From Symbiodinium natans (lineage: Eukaryota > Sar > Dinophyceae > Suessiales > Symbiodiniaceae), in NCBI GenBank assembly GCA_905221605.1, contig CAJNDS010002227.1, forward strand, positions 1-64,000: DNA of 64,000 nucleotides, given 5' to 3'. Made by a program: the position numbers and the translations under genes. This document shows positions 23,842 to 43,132 of this stretch, one piece after another. The notes beneath the pieces were generated by a model. It saw nothing but the letters and a program-made list of their open reading frames with translations, made no database searches and was not told the origin of the DNA. Positions within the stretch are counted from its first letter, which is position 1; every line of letters starts with the position of its first letter.

Positions 23842-24234
23842 ATCTCTTTCACTTTCTCTTCACTTTCTCTCGCTTTACTTTCGAATCTGAAGCCGTCTAA
23901 ATCTCTTGACTCTTGACTCTGAACGGCTCGGGTGCACGAACTGCTGTCAGCGCTGCAACAGTAAGTAACATGAGTAACATGATACTTGCACATGATGTAA
24001 CGTAACATGTACAATGCATGGTAGCAGCACAGCACGGACATCTGATTTTTTGTAACCTTGCGAAGTCGCGGCATCAACCCGCAATCTTGAAATTTGAATA
24101 ATTTGAATCATTTGAAATCGAATCAGTCAATCAATCTGACAATCTGTCACTGAACATCATGAACATCAGAGTTCCTGGCGGGCGTCCGAATGCACTGGCG
24201 AGACCTGGACGGAGTCCGAATTTCCTGGCAAGAC

Positions 24235-24582
24235 CTGGACGGAGTCCGTTTTCGCCTTCGCTGGCTTCGAGTGCATCAGTTCCAAGACCACACGCAGCGC
24301 GCTGTGCAGCAACGCGACCACGTGCGAAGCAAACTGCGGCAGCGGAAGCTTGATCACCACCAAGCTCTCTTCCGACAGCCACACGAACAGCTCCTGAATC
24401 TTCTGCCCAAGGAAGCTATCCTTTCCCAAGTCCAAGTCGCGCACCACGAAGTCCAACAGCTGCAGCACAAGAATGCGCCAGACCGGCTCAAACTTCAACA
24501 GGGCAGCGCGAAAGGTGTCCCAGATGAACTCCACCGAAACGCTGGCATTGTTGGGCGGCGCGGAAGCCTGCAGGCCGGACAT
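24235..24582 (-). CDS. First exon of a gene, unknown function
   Basis: An ATG at 24582 opens MSGLQASAPPNNASVSVEFI and then a helical, leucine-rich stretch (VLQLLDFVVRDLDLGKDSF, ELMHSKPAKAKTDSVQ). It ends at a CAG|GTCTTG donor at 24235, after 116 codons in phase 0. Beyond the donor the same frame continues for two copies of an 11-residue repeat (SDSVQV...P) before a stop, so the exon may be longer. It probably belongs to the gene starting at or before 23627, but no acceptor there gives a matching phase. Nothing identifies the family. Confidence 0.5.
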
Positions 24583-25012
24583 GGTACCACCAAGTAGGCA
24601 GAGTTGGGGCAGCGGATGCTAGGACTGACGCAGGACAAAAGACTGCTCTGCATGGAAGCGCGAGTCTGGGCCAAAACGCATTCGCGCAGACGCGCCTGCG
24701 CATGGCCTGCTGTTGCGCCTCCCTTTGCCTCACTGCCCCGACCCCTGGCTCGCACTCCTGCACTTAAGGCGCCGGAGCCGGCGCCGCCGCCGCCCCCGGC
24801 CGCCGCCACTGAAGCGCCGGCGGCGGCGCCGCCAGCGCCGTGCCGCCGACGACGCCGACGCCGCCGCCTCCGCCTTCCGCCTCCGCATCCCACGGAAAAG
24901 GGTTTAGGGTTTAGGGTTTAAGGTTTTAGGGTTTAGGGTTTAGGGTTTAGCGTTTAGGGTTCAGGGCATAAGGGTTAAGGGTCTAGGGTTTTGCGGTTTA
25001 GCTCGCCGGGGC

Positions 25013-25092
<80 letters not shown>

Positions 25093-25093
25093 G

Positions 25094-25151
<58 letters not shown>

Positions 25152-25834
25152 GTGCTGGCGCGGCGCCGGCGCCGGCGCCGTCGCCGTGGTGCCGTGGTGC
25201 CGCGGCGCCGCGGCGCCGTGCGCCGTGGCGCCGTGGCGCGGTGGCGCCGTGGCGCCGTGGTGCCGTGGCGCCGTGGTCGTGGGGGCCGCGGGGCTGTGGC
25301 GGGGGCTGTGGGGCCGTGGCGGTGGCCGTAGAGCTGTGGTGGGGGCCGTAGAGCTGTGGCTGGGGCTGTGGGGCTGTGAGGGTGGGTGTGGCGGTGGGTG
25401 TGGCGGTGGGCGCGGCGCCGCCCGCCGCCGGCCGCCACCGCTGCACCGTCCCGCCCGTGAGGGTGGGTGTGGCGGTGGGTGTGGCGGTGGGCGCGGCGGC
25501 GGCGGCGGCGGCCGCCGCCGCCGCCGCCACCGCGCCGCCCGCGTCGCACCGTTGCCCCGTCCCCCCCCCCCCCCCCGCCGTCCCCGGCGCTGCCCCCCCC
25601 CCCCCCTGCCTCCACCCCCCGCCCCTGCCCCCGCCCCCCCCCACCGCCCTGCCCCCCCCCCCCCCCCCGCCGCGCGCCGCGGGGCGTCCCGCGCTCCCGC
25701 CAACCCGCGCCCGCCCGCGTCCCCAAGCGCCCCCCCCCCCCCCCCCACCACCTGCTACTTCGCAGAAATGCTCCGGCCTATTTTCTTTTTAATCATAAAA
25801 TTGCCCAATTTTTTTGAAACGTTTCTAGAAACAT
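24583..25834. repeat. GC-rich repeat block: telomere array, CGCCGT hexamers, C tracts
   Basis: In order: unique GC-rich sequence to 24890; a TTTAGGG array at 24897-24990; about 24 copies of the hexamer cgccgt at 25008-25158; gtgccgtggcgcc-type repeats to 25275; gggtgtggcggt repeats to 25500; then C homopolymers at 25560-25745. Long Arg, Pro and Gly frames on both strands are artefacts of the repeats. The block separates two minus-strand genes. Strong G-quadruplex potential is expected on the minus strand. Confidence 0.85.
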
Positions 25835-26051
25835 TTGAAAACTTTTAAGAAAGTTTTGAAAACTTTATTTGCTGTTTTGTAAACTTTCCGAGGGCTATAA
25901 ATTCAACACAACTTGTGTTGAACGACCATGGTTTTTAATTGTTTTTATATAAAAGGAAGGCTATTCAACACAAGTTGTGTTGAATACATATCCCGTGGAA
26001 AGTTTACAAAACAACAAATAAAGTTTTCAAAACTTTCTCAAAAGTTTTCAA
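25835..26051. mobile_element. Hairpin element with nested palindromes
   Basis: The left arm (25835-25890) has aaagttttgaaaactttatt then ttttgtaaactttcc. It pairs with the right arm (25997-26051), whose sequence begins ggaaagtttacaaaac and continues aataaagttttcaaaacttt. Inside each arm is a 21-bp palindrome: ttcaacacaacttgtgttga(a) at 25902-25922 and ttcaacacaagttgtgttga(a) at 25964-25984. The centre has an AT-rich loop. The element is AT-rich within very GC-rich surroundings. It fits a MITE or foldback insertion without coding capacity. Confidence 0.75.
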
Positions 26052-26579
26052 CACATTCTTAAAAGTTCTGAATGTTTCCTGATAGACTTGTAATACTTGC
26101 AAGTCTTCAACACTTCTAAAGCCACACATACTTCAAACAATAACTATAAATCTTCATCTTCTTGTGTCTAGCACACGCAAGACTGCTGACCCAGCACTAC
26201 GTAACACGAGTCACTCTGCAGATCACGTTGCACATCAACAGAAACAGTGTTGCAGCATTTGCTCTCTGGCCTCTTGACAGCAAGTCCTGGTCTGTGACCG
26301 CTGGCGTCTGCAGCCTTTATCACTGCATCTCCAGCGCTACCGTCACAACAGCAGCTCATGCCACGCTCGAAGGTCTTTGACCTCAAGGAAATCCAGTCGG
26401 GCACTGAGTCTGAGACCTCTGGCCTGTTGACCCATGCAGAGCAAAGCACGGTCCTGGCCGGTGGCCTTAGGCCTGTGGACCCATGGAGACATCTGCGTAG
26501 CACAGTCTCGAACTCACACCTGCTACATATCTGACGGACACGTGGCCAGAAGCCCCAGCAAACGGACCTGACCTGGACT
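26052..26579. other. 3' flank of the HMG-like gene, no separate gene
   Basis: The minus strand is open from 26593 to 26168, but the translation is Cys/Arg-rich without a motif, and it overlaps the stop region of the gene to the right. The phrase 'ggcctgt(g/t)gaccca' recurs around 26411 and 26470. It is best read as a 3' untranslated or intergenic region. Confidence 0.35.
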
Positions 26580-29500
26580 CTAGGCCCCATCACTGAAGCG
26601 CATTACTGCTTCATCACACTCCTGCTCCGTGAGGCCCTCTGCAAACTCACACAACCTGCGTCCGCCGAGCTGCACATGATGGTCACGTTGCCTGCCGGCT
26701 GTGAAGTCCTTGTCGTGTAAGCCAGCCACCAGCCAGCGCTTGAGGCGAAGGACAGCCTCGGCCTCATCCAGACCCTCGTTTGGATTAATATTGATATTCT
26801 TCTTACACACGCTCGATTGGCCTTCACCCCGGTTCCTGTGCCTCCCGCAAATAATTTCCCATCCTCTGGTGACGCCCGTCTTGGGAACGATGGGAGCTAC
26901 ACGAAAATTGCCATAGGGAAGAGAACGGCCGACATGGCGGCTACTCCCAGGCAAGCCTTCGCGGCTTGAAGCAGCCTCGTGGACAGCCTGAGCTCTTTGC
27001 TGACGACGAGGCCTGAGGCCCGGTGCTGAGTCAACTGCAACCCTGCCCTCAGCAAGGCCAGGTTCGGCAACGCCCGAATCGTCTGAGTCCTCTGGCAAAG
27101 CTGATGTGGGCACGCCCTCCTTGCCTGAGGACTGAGCAAACTCAGCGCGATTGCTGGCCACAGTCGGCTCCCCTTCCCTCAAAGCACGTGCGCGACTTGG
27201 GCTTGGACTGGGACTGTATCCAGCAAGTTCCCTCTCTAAGTCTGAATCTACATTCGTCTTGGCTGACGCCCGGCGCGCGTCCGACATGCTCAGTGCCGAC
27301 ATGTCGGATGCGCTGTCATCTGCTTCAAGAAAAAGGGCTTCTGCTGCATCCGACCTGCTGCTCAAGCTGTCCGCTTCTTCAGGTAGTCTTCTCTGCCGAC
27401 CGCGTCCACCCAAACGGTGGCCACGCCCACCGCGTCCTCCACGATGGCCTCTGGCGCCTCTGCCTCTGCCGCCACGCGCGGCAGGTCCACGCCCACCCCG
27501 ACCACGCCTTCCTGCGGCTGCACGCGCAGCCTGCAAGGCGCGCTGCCGCTCGCGCTCTTGCTCTTGGAGCTCGCGCAGGTGCTCTCTGGAAAAAATTGTT
27601 TGACCATGAATCGAAAAAACATCCAGCTCTCGAACTGGGCCTACGGCCAGCAACACAACTGTCCAGTCGGAAGCCTGCCGCGCCAGATCCGCAACCAAAG
27701 CCATGTCATTGATCCAGTCGTAGGTCTGCGGCGTGACGAGGCTCGGAGGCCCGGAACTGCTTGAAGGCGCCGCCTGAGCAAGCGTTCTCTTGATGCGCAG
27801 ATCATAAGGAGGCACCGGGTGAGCGTCGGTGTTGTCGTCGCAAGCCTTCAAGCCGAAAAGAATCATATCGATAGGTGATTTTCTTGTCCTGAACGCCAAA
27901 ACCCAAGACATGGATCGGTTGAGGGACGTGGAATTCATCTGCAGCACCAACGGTTCGGTCGCAAAGTTCTTGGTAGGGGGATCGAACTTCTGAACCACAC
28001 AAAGCAAATCCGTGTGCAAGGCGTTGGCAACTGCTCTCTGGTCATCGTCTCTCAACTCTTGCAGACAGCCACCTAGAGGACAGCGCGGAAAGAGGTGCGT
28101 ACCCTCAGCTGGATGCACGTCCAGTTCGGAAGCGTCGCTGTCTGCATCCTCGATGACGTGCTCCTGGCAACACAAATGCAAATGAAACCATGTCGCTGCA
28201 CGCGCGCCTTTGACCCTAAACTCCTAAACCCCAAACCACCTAAACCCTAAACTTTACCCCTCAACCCCAAACCCTACAACCTCAACCCGAAAAACCCCAA
28301 ACCGTAAACCCTAAACCCTAAATTCCTAAACCCGAAACCCTAAACCTAAGTGAAATCAAGAATCGAACAGCCCGGGCCCGAGAGCAAAAAACAACACATC
28401 TCCTGCTTCCACGCAGCTGCAGCCGCCGACAACCCACCCAGATTGTTCAGGCCCTCGTCCAGTTTTTCAAGGTCAAGTGGGAATTGCTGGTCAAAATTGC
28501 TAAGGGACCACGGTCCTCCCATGATGTTCTCACCCTGGGCGTCCTCAGGCATGACAGCATGCTGAGCAGCAAGTGTCATTGCATTTTTTGCCTTGGCCTC
28601 CTGACCATACGCTTCTTTCTGCATTAGCGTCAAATTGTCCCACTCTCCTTTGCACTGCTTGAGGAAACTCAAGGCCGCGTCCTCCCCACGTAGCCTATTG
28701 CCGTCCCGCACCTGGGCTTCTTTCCGTGCCTGCACAAAGCAATGGTATCCATTGCAACGGCCGGTGACCTTCTTCCTGGCCTTGGCCCATTCGGGTCGGC
28801 GATTGTTGCTTCTTTTTTTTTTACGCGATGGGTCGCGTTGAACTACTGACTCCTTCCAAGAATTTACAGCCTCTCGAAAGGATTGGGTGATGTGCTTCGA
28901 CGCCAGATTCGCGGCAGAAATGCCCTCACCTGCCGCCTTGGTCCAAGTCGAGAAGTTGGCGAATTTTCGTTCAATGAAAGTTGATGTAATCACGATGCGC
29001 TCGAACAACAACTTGATGAAATGGCGCACAGCTTGGCCTGACAGTCCTGCAGGAGTAGGGAATCTTGCTCTGAGTCTGCGGGTCAGGCCGGAGTCAACAC
29101 AACATGGTTTTGCATTGAGAACGCGAGCAGCTTCTTGAAGAACATCATCGTCACTGTCGCTGGTCAAACCAAACAACCTCCACGGGTACCTAAGCCAGGG
29201 CTCGATAAGTTTTCGCACCAGCTGCCCGGCTGCTACCAGGGTTGCGCGACGCAAGGTGCGCAGCTTGTACTGGGACCATGATTCCCAAACTCCATGAAAC
29301 GGAAACATAACAGCCAGGGACTGGTTCGGGGCGCTGAGGCACTGCATGACAAGGTCTAAGACCTGCAACGCTGGGTTCCTTGAAGGTGTGCAGAACTGAC
29401 CCAGAAGGTGCAAGCGCTCGTCAGACATGATTCTGTCAGTGTACCAAGTGACTTGTTTGAATAATTTCCAGTGAAGAGACATTATAGGGTAGACGAGGAC

Positions 29501-29899
29501 AAGCCACATCAAACAAAGCCACTTTGCTTCTTGATCGTTCATAAATGTAGCAGCTCTCCTGTTTCGTTTTCGAGCAAGTTTGCGCCATTTCTTCGTTTCG
29601 TTCATTGGAACACCCAGCTGCTTCTCCTCTTCCGCCTCAGAGCTGCTGTCCACCGGGTCTGAGACCGATCCTAGTCGCGACTGGAGAGCTTTGGGTACCA
29701 GGTCATGAAAATGGAAAAGAAGAACCGTCTGTCCAAAGGATGGATACACTTTCGTCCACTTGTTCAACGCAGGAATACTCATGGGCTTCACCATGCAGTT
29801 CTCAAGAATGCTGCATGCCTTCGAAACGGTCTCCTCCTGCCCCGCGCAACAGCGATGAGGTCGGCAAACGTGATGAAGCGTAGGTCCTGCAAGGGCCAT
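26580..29899 (-). CDS. Two-exon gene, HMG-box-like segment plus Arg/Gly-rich region
   Basis: Exon 1 is 29899 to about 28358 and exon 2 is 28163-26580 (acceptor GTTGCCAG, 527 residues, TAG). A GA donor (CTT|GATTTC) gives matching phase. Exon 1 has a hydrophobic helical region (WLCLMWLVLVYPIMSLHWKL) and, at residues about 383-440, a segment like an HMG box (NGYHCFVQARKE, then CKGEWDNLTLMQKEAYGQ). Exon 2 has an RGG-type run (GRRGRGGRGPAARGGRGRGA), Ser-rich linkers and a conserved-looking C-terminal end. This points to a nucleic-acid-associated protein, but no function is known. The start is uncertain: around 29887 an alternative frame reads DLRFITFADLIAVARGRRRP and stops where the main frame becomes protein-like, so a frameshift or an upstream exon is possible. 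The intron consists of telomere-like repeats. Confidence 0.6.
28195..28347. repeat. Telomere-like repeats filling the intron of the HMG-like gene
   Basis: About 150 bp of degenerate CCCTAAA units on the plus strand (TTTAGGG in the gene's sense) occupy nearly all of the roughly 195-base intron. T-rich sequence and GTTGCCAG form the 3' splice site. This is the clearest case of a telomere-type repeat within an intron between two long coding exons. Confidence 0.8.
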
Positions 29900-31045
29900 G
29901 TCATGTTTGAAAAGAACGTGAGACTAAGTAACATGCTGTCAACCTAGCAATTGTTTGGAACAACTGTGGGTGCTCGGGGTTATATAAGGCTGAGCTCCTG
30001 CGCAAAAAAGAATGCCAGTTAGCTAGTTCCAGGGCTTCTGGGTCGCAAAGCTAAAGCAGCTGACAAAAACTAAGACAAACATGATAATGGTAGACATATG
30101 AATCGAATTTGCAGATTGCCCAGATTGCACGCAGAACATCACACAGTTTTGGGCCTTGGGTTTGGGGTTTTGGGCCTTGGGTTTTGGGCTTCGGGTTTGG
30201 GCTTCGGGTGTAAGGTTAGAATGCTGCGGGTCGGCATACTTTCCATCGCAAGCTGGGGAACAACTTCGGACCTTACTACTGCACGCTCATCCCTTCTTTT
30301 CAAGCCACGGGTTGGCGCACGGCGGAGCATCTCTCTGAGTCTCTCTGCCACACAGAAAGGTCGCACGAGGCTCGAGGCCCAAGGAAACTAAGACTAAGAC
30401 TTAAATGAAAAGACTCAGATCTAAGGATGTACCTGGGCCCTGGCTAATTCTGTCTATCTAAGTATCTACAATCAGACTGCGACAACCGGCACTACGTGCG
30501 ACGACAGGTGTGGCAGAGTCGGAGCATAGCGCCGATTGGCGCAGATGCGAAGCGTGCATGTCACAGTCATGACTGTAATGACATTGTCACAATGTGAAAC
30601 TGGCCCTGCGGGCAGCCCCGCGGGCCCGCGGACATCTCTTATGCATATATATACACAAACCGAGCTGTCAGTTGCTGGATGATAGCCGATAGCCGCCTAT
30701 ATGCAGCCTATGCTATGCATTTTCACAACCTGCTTTAATTAGGCGACTTAGGCTAAGTAGGTGACTTAGGTGTAAAGTTATAACAGCCCGAAAGTAGCAA
30801 CATCGCTCGGAGCAAAATCGCTGCTTGCCAGCAGCCAAGCTCAAGGGTTCAGCTACGCCGAGGCCTCTGATTCCTGCTGTCTTGGTCCTCACGGAAGGCA
30901 CGGCGGTTCCTTGGTGGCTGGCGGTTTTTTGTTAGTTTTTGTTACAGTATATATTTGTCAGTGTTCACTTGATGGACCACGGACCATGGAATTGTTAAGC
31001 TGGTTTCTACTAGGAAATTTCAAAAATCACGAATGCAGTGCATTT
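29900..31045. other. Intergenic stretch between two minus-strand genes
   Basis: No gene is seen. Contents are telomere-like or G/T-rich repeats at 30148-30200 (ttgggttttgggcttcgggt), scattered simple sequence, and about 1.1 kb between the end of the ankyrin gene (31046) and the next gene start. The 5' region of the HMG-like gene should lie at the lower end. Confidence 0.5.
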
Positions 31046-38649
<7,604 letters not shown>

Positions 38650-38734
38650 GAAAACACATCACGCAACCCCAAACTCAAACTCACAATGAAGCGTCACACG
38701 CTTTGCCGTTTTGCTTGCTGTGCCTGTTTAGGCT

Positions 38735-38885
38735 GTAGGCTGTAGGCTATAAGGCTAAAGGCTATATAGGCTATATAAGCTATATAGGCTATATAGGCTA
38801 TTTATATAGGCTATGTAGGCTGCTATATAGGCTATATAGGCTATAAGCCTATATAGGCTATAAGCTAATAGGCTATAAGTAGTAT
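38735..38885. repeat. ggctatata tandem repeat
   Basis: About 14 imperfect copies of ggctatata lie just upstream (minus sense) of the ATG at 38649. The unit contains TATA-like sequence, but a promoter cannot be claimed because dinoflagellate promoters are poorly defined. Confidence 0.8.
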
Positions 38886-40984
38886 AGAGGGTTAAAGGCA
38901 ATAGTCGTAGGTATAGTCATAGTTTATAGTAGGCACAGGCTGGACGTGAGTGAACCGTGAGTGAGCCATCGAAGCTGACAAAGTCACATTCTGCAACGCC
39001 AAACGTCAATGTCAATGGCTGATTGCAATTGGGCAATTGGCTATGGGACCTAATGGGCCCAGTGTGCAAATTTCAAATTGGCAAATTCAACTTGTCAAAT
39101 TGGCATTCAAATTGGGCACTTGGCACTGGGCACTCGGAGATTTGGACTGCCCAAGCGGGCAACTAGGCTACCCGGTAAGTTTGATGTCACATGTCACATG
39201 TCTACTCTTCTCAGATTCCAGCATTTGGACTCATTGGCAGAGTCATTGACTCATTGGCGGCATTGGCTCACATTGGACTCAAACCGACTCAAGCGGCTCA
39301 AGCGTCGACAGCATCGACAGATTGGCGGCGCGCTTTCTCGACAACAGCTGCCATTGTTGTTGCAGCCTCATGACTCAACTCATGACTTTGCCACTTTGCA
39401 GCTTTGCAAACTGTTGTTGTGAAGCCAGAATTGCAAGCAGTTCAAGTTCAAGTCAAGCAGCCAAGCAGTGTTTCAATTAAACTAAATTAAAGTTAATAAA
39501 ATTAAAAATTAAAACTAAAACTAAATCCCAAAATCATTCATTCAGCACAGATTCAGATTGATTCTATTGATCATTGATCCTGTTCTGATCGCATTTTGGA
39601 GACGTTCTACCGTTTAAGTCTAAGTTTACAGTCAAAGTGAATGTGAGTGCTGTTTTGTTGGCTGCAGGCTGTTGGCTGTTGCTGTTGCTGTTGTATTATT
39701 AATAGCCAGCCAGCCTGGCAAACTCAAAAAAAAATGCAAGAGATTGAAATTAGTTTGAAATAAGAGTTTAAAAATTAAATTTAAAACTTAAAAATTTAAA
39801 AATTAAAAATTAAAACACTGTTAAATTGTATAGTAAAATTAAAATATTAAAAACTTCTAATAAAAAAAGGTTTGGAAGTTGTGGGAAAGTTTTGAGAAAG
39901 TTTGGAAAAGTTTCGAGAAAGTTTGGGAAAGTTTTGAAGAAAGTTGGGAAAGTTTTGAGAAAGTTTGGGAAAGTTTCACACGACGGCCCAAACAAATGCA
40001 GATGTTTCGGAAACTTCTGAGAAAGTTTGCCAAACAATTTTGGGCAACTGATGTTGGGATCTTTAGTGAGGCCGGCCACAGGCCTTCTTGAATCCACCCA
40101 ACCTAAACCCTAAAGAACCCTTTTTCAAGGAACTCTAGGCGCGACAGGAAAAAGAAAATGCATAGGTTAGGATGTGCAGCTGGATGCTTTGGATTGCATC
40201 CGTTGCATCTTGTCATGTGAATGGGCCCAGTCCTAACCCAAAACCATGCAACCTGAATTCTCTCATGAGACTCTACCTCTACCTCGGGCCCCTAAGCTTG
40301 TACCCCTACAAACCCCTGGAATTAGGGACCTTTTTTGAAGATCCTCCAAGGGAGTATAAGGGCCATATTAGGAGTATATTAAGGGAACCTCTTAGGGCTA
40401 CATCCTCGTGCGAAGTTCGGGTGTGGGGTCTGGAGAAGGACCCAGTGTCAGCGTGCTCATCGAGCCAAATGATGGGAATATTTCTCCGGTAGCAGAGCAA
40501 AAACCCTAGGCCCTAAACCCTCAACCACCATGACCAGAAGCTCAAACATTACTCCCCCACCCCACCCTGCCCCACCCTAACCAATCCCTCAGACCCTGAG
40601 CCACGCATGCTCGTGGCCTGGCGATCCAGCTCTTTCTGATGCTCGCCCTGGGACGTGGGCGCATTTTGGGATTTGGGATCTGGGCCTGAAAGCTACCCCA
40701 AGAGCTTGACCGATAAAGGGACAACGCATCATGGCAGAAGGAGAACGAAAGACCACCAAATACACCCCCCCCCCCCCGAATATCAAATGCTCCTAATTCA
40801 ACCCTAAACCCTAGCTAAACAAGACGTTCAAGCAAATTCCCCCCCCCCAATGCCCTCCAAATACCCCTAAACCCCCATCCCTAGCTTTCCTAAACCAGCA
40901 GTAACTCAACCCCCCCCCCCAACCCAAATACCCCTACTATCCCTAAACGCCCGTGAACCTGCAAAACCGCAGTGTCCAACCGAC
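38886..40984. other. Intergenic low-complexity stretch
   Basis: Simple-sequence phrases dominate: cattggcag/gactcattg (39185-39260), AT-rich aattaaaa runs (39470-39840) and a gaaagtttggg repeat (39870-39980). A few C tracts and telomere-like units follow from 40080. Short frames here track the repeats. No gene is seen. Confidence 0.5.
39870..39980. repeat. gaaagttttgagaaagtttg tandem repeat
   Basis: Five to six imperfect copies of an approximately 18-bp unit made of gaaagtttt/gagaaagtttggg. The plus-strand frame reads Lys-Phe/Val-Gly-Lys-Val repeats. The motif resembles the arms of the hairpin at 25835-26051. Confidence 0.8.
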
Positions 40985-41601
40985 GCCCAGTTTAGGGCTT
41001 AGGGTGGTTTAGGGTTTAGGGTCTAGGGTTTAGGGTTCAGGGTTCAGGGCTTAGGGCTTAGGGCTTAGGGTTTAGGATTTAGAATCCAAGCCCCCAAGAC
41101 CTGAACCTATAGGCTCCAGTGGGTTACGATGGTTTCTTTCTTTTGGGCCTTGGCATTGACTTAGGGTTTAGGGTTTAGGGTTTAGGGTTTAGGGTTTAGG
41201 GTTTAGGGTAATCCCCCACAAGGCCCAAACCTCTAAACCCGAAAACTATTAGGGTTTTAGCGGTTTGAGGTTTAGGATTTATAGGGTTTAGGAGTGGAGG
41301 AAAAGGCTATAGGGTTAAGGAGTGGAGGAGAGGGCGCCCCGCGCCCCGAAAAACACAACCCCAACAGCCCTACAACCTAAACCTTGAACCCGAACCACCC
41401 AAACCCTAAGCTAAACCCCTAACCCCCTAAGCCCTAATTAATGCCAAACCCTACAACCCCGCAATCCAAAACCCAAGCCCACCTAAGCCTAAACCCGAAA
41501 CCCCCGAATCCTAAACCCTAAACCTCCTAATCCTAAAACCTAAACCCCCAACTCCTAAACCCTAAACCCTAAACCCTAAACCCTAAAACCCGAAAGGTTG
41601 C

Positions 41602-41664
41602 CTGAAGCATCTTCTGGAACTCGGTATCGGCTGTGTCCGTCGGGGCCTGCCCCCGAAGTTCTAG
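41602..41664 (-). CDS. Candidate exon between telomere-like arrays
   Basis: 63 bases, 21 codons, reading LELRGQAPTDTADTEFQKML and Q. The acceptor is TTGGAGAG|CTAGAA and the donor is CTTCAG|GCAACC (GC type). The right flank on the plus strand is TTTAGGG and the left flank is CCCTAAA. The island is about 105 bp, so nearly all of it would be exon. Confidence 0.35.
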
Positions 41665-42242
41665 CTCTCCAAGGCATCAGGGGCTGTAGGGTTTAGGGCT
41701 AGGGTTTAGGGTTTAGGGCTTTAGGGGGTTTAGGGTTTAGGGCTAGGGTTTAGGGGTTGAGGGGTCTAGGGTTAGGGTTTAGGGTTTATGAGCTTCAGTG
41801 CTTCTTAGGGGCCTTAGACCTCTTTAGGGAGTTTAGGGTTGAGGGTGACCACGGCTAGCGCTAGCAGTCGAAAGAACCCAGGCACCGCGAGCTCGGCAGA
41901 GTACCCTGGAATTGACCTTTCTGTGTTTGGGTTTAGGGTTTAGGGTTTAGGGTTTAGGGTTTAGGGTTTAGGGTTTAGGGTTTAGGGTTTAGGGTCTATA
42001 GGGTTTAGAGTTGATAGAGCTTAGAGTTTAGGGTTGCGGGTCGAGGGTTTCGGGGCTCCACTGAAGTGGCCAGGAGACCGCATTCTTGTTGCGAGGCCCG
42101 GTGGTTGGAGTCTTCAGGGTTTAGGGTTTAAGGTTTAGGGTTTAGGGACTCAGGGTCAGTGCATAAGCCTTGCACACATCGATCCACCACCTGCATTGAC
42201 CCTGCTCCAGAGCTTGACAGCGGCACCAAAAAAACAAGTGAC

Positions 42243-42302
42243 CTTCGAGGTGTAGTTGCGGGCCTCCTCAAGAAAAGTCGCGTGGGTGAGCATGACTCTC
42301 AG
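42243..42302 (-). CDS. Candidate exon
   Basis: 60 bases reading LRVMLTHATFLEEARNYTSK between TTTCGTCAG| and |GTCACT. The frame remains open for another 29 codons past the donor, so it could be longer. Helical, charged composition. Confidence 0.35.
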
Positions 42303-42920
42303 CTGACGAAACCCTATGGCAGGACCCTCAAAGCTCACATGAAAATTTTGTGTGCAAACTCAGACCTGATTCATATGGTGGGGGGTCCTTATTATAAGGG
42401 ACCTACTATTTAGGGGTAGAAATTAGGGGTCCCCTTATGTTCGGAAACCCCCCCATATAGACCCGAGGCCCAAGGGCTCCCTGAAAAGTTCTGGACTTGC
42501 TCATGGAAGGGCTGTGCAGTAAGGGGTTTAGGGTTTAGGGTTTAGGGTTTAGGGTTTAGCGGTTGGGGGTTTAGGCCTGAAGGCTTAGGGTGTTGAGGCT
42601 TAAGGTTGATGGGTTGGACAACACACAAGCTGAAAACCCGAAACCCTAGACCCTAAACCTTACGACACATGTGCCCGACAACCAGAAGATCCAAAAAAAA
42701 AACCTAAGAAAACTCGAACCCAACTGTCGGATTGGGGTTTAAAGGGCTTAAGTTCTCAGGCTTCCAGGGAGTTTCGGTTTTAGACCTCAGGGTTTCCGGA
42801 GCTTAGGCGTTCTTGGGTTTTAGGGGTTGTGGGGGTTTTTAGGGTTTTTTGGGTTTAATCGGGGGGTTTTGGGTGAGAGAGCCGAGGCTTCCCCCCTCCC
42901 CCCCCAGGAGCCCAAGCTGC

Positions 42921-43001
42921 CTCGCCGTTCTGAAGCCGATCTCGGGCAACAATGGCCCGCTCGCAGGCGTCGTCGCGCTCTTTCTGCGGCGACGAGGCAA
43001 G
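42921..43001 (-). CDS. Candidate exon, coiled-coil-like
   Basis: 81 bases reading LASSPQKERDDACERAIVAR followed by DRLQNGE. The acceptor is GTGCCAAG and the donor is GGCGAG|GCAGCT. The high content of E, R, D and A in a helical pattern suggests part of a coiled-coil protein. Confidence 0.35.
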
Positions 43002-43036
43002 CTTGGCACGGTTCAGGGTTTAGAGTCTAGGGTTTA

Positions 43037-43132
43037 GGGTTCCCCTTTTTACTAACAGTCCTTGATAGGGATTATAATCGGGGGGTACTAGAATCCCTAT
43101 TAAGAACTGCTGGTATAAGAGGGAACATCCCA
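43037..43132. mobile_element. MITE-like hairpin, copy 2 of a shared family
   Basis: The 96-bp segment has ends gggttcccc and ggaacatccca, with inner arms aacagtccttgataggga and tccctattaagaactg. It matches copy 1 (11447-11537) in order and spacing of motifs. It sits directly beside a TTTAGGG array. Degenerate relatives may lie at about 42380-42450 and 44820-44875 (ends with tataagggaacatc). Confidence 0.65.

Noticed and set aside
24961-25848. Long Arg-, Pro- and Ala/Thr-rich frames on both strands
   Set aside because: They are open because of cgccgt hexamers and C tracts lacking stop codons. Six overlapping frames are open at once, the mark of repeats, not genes.
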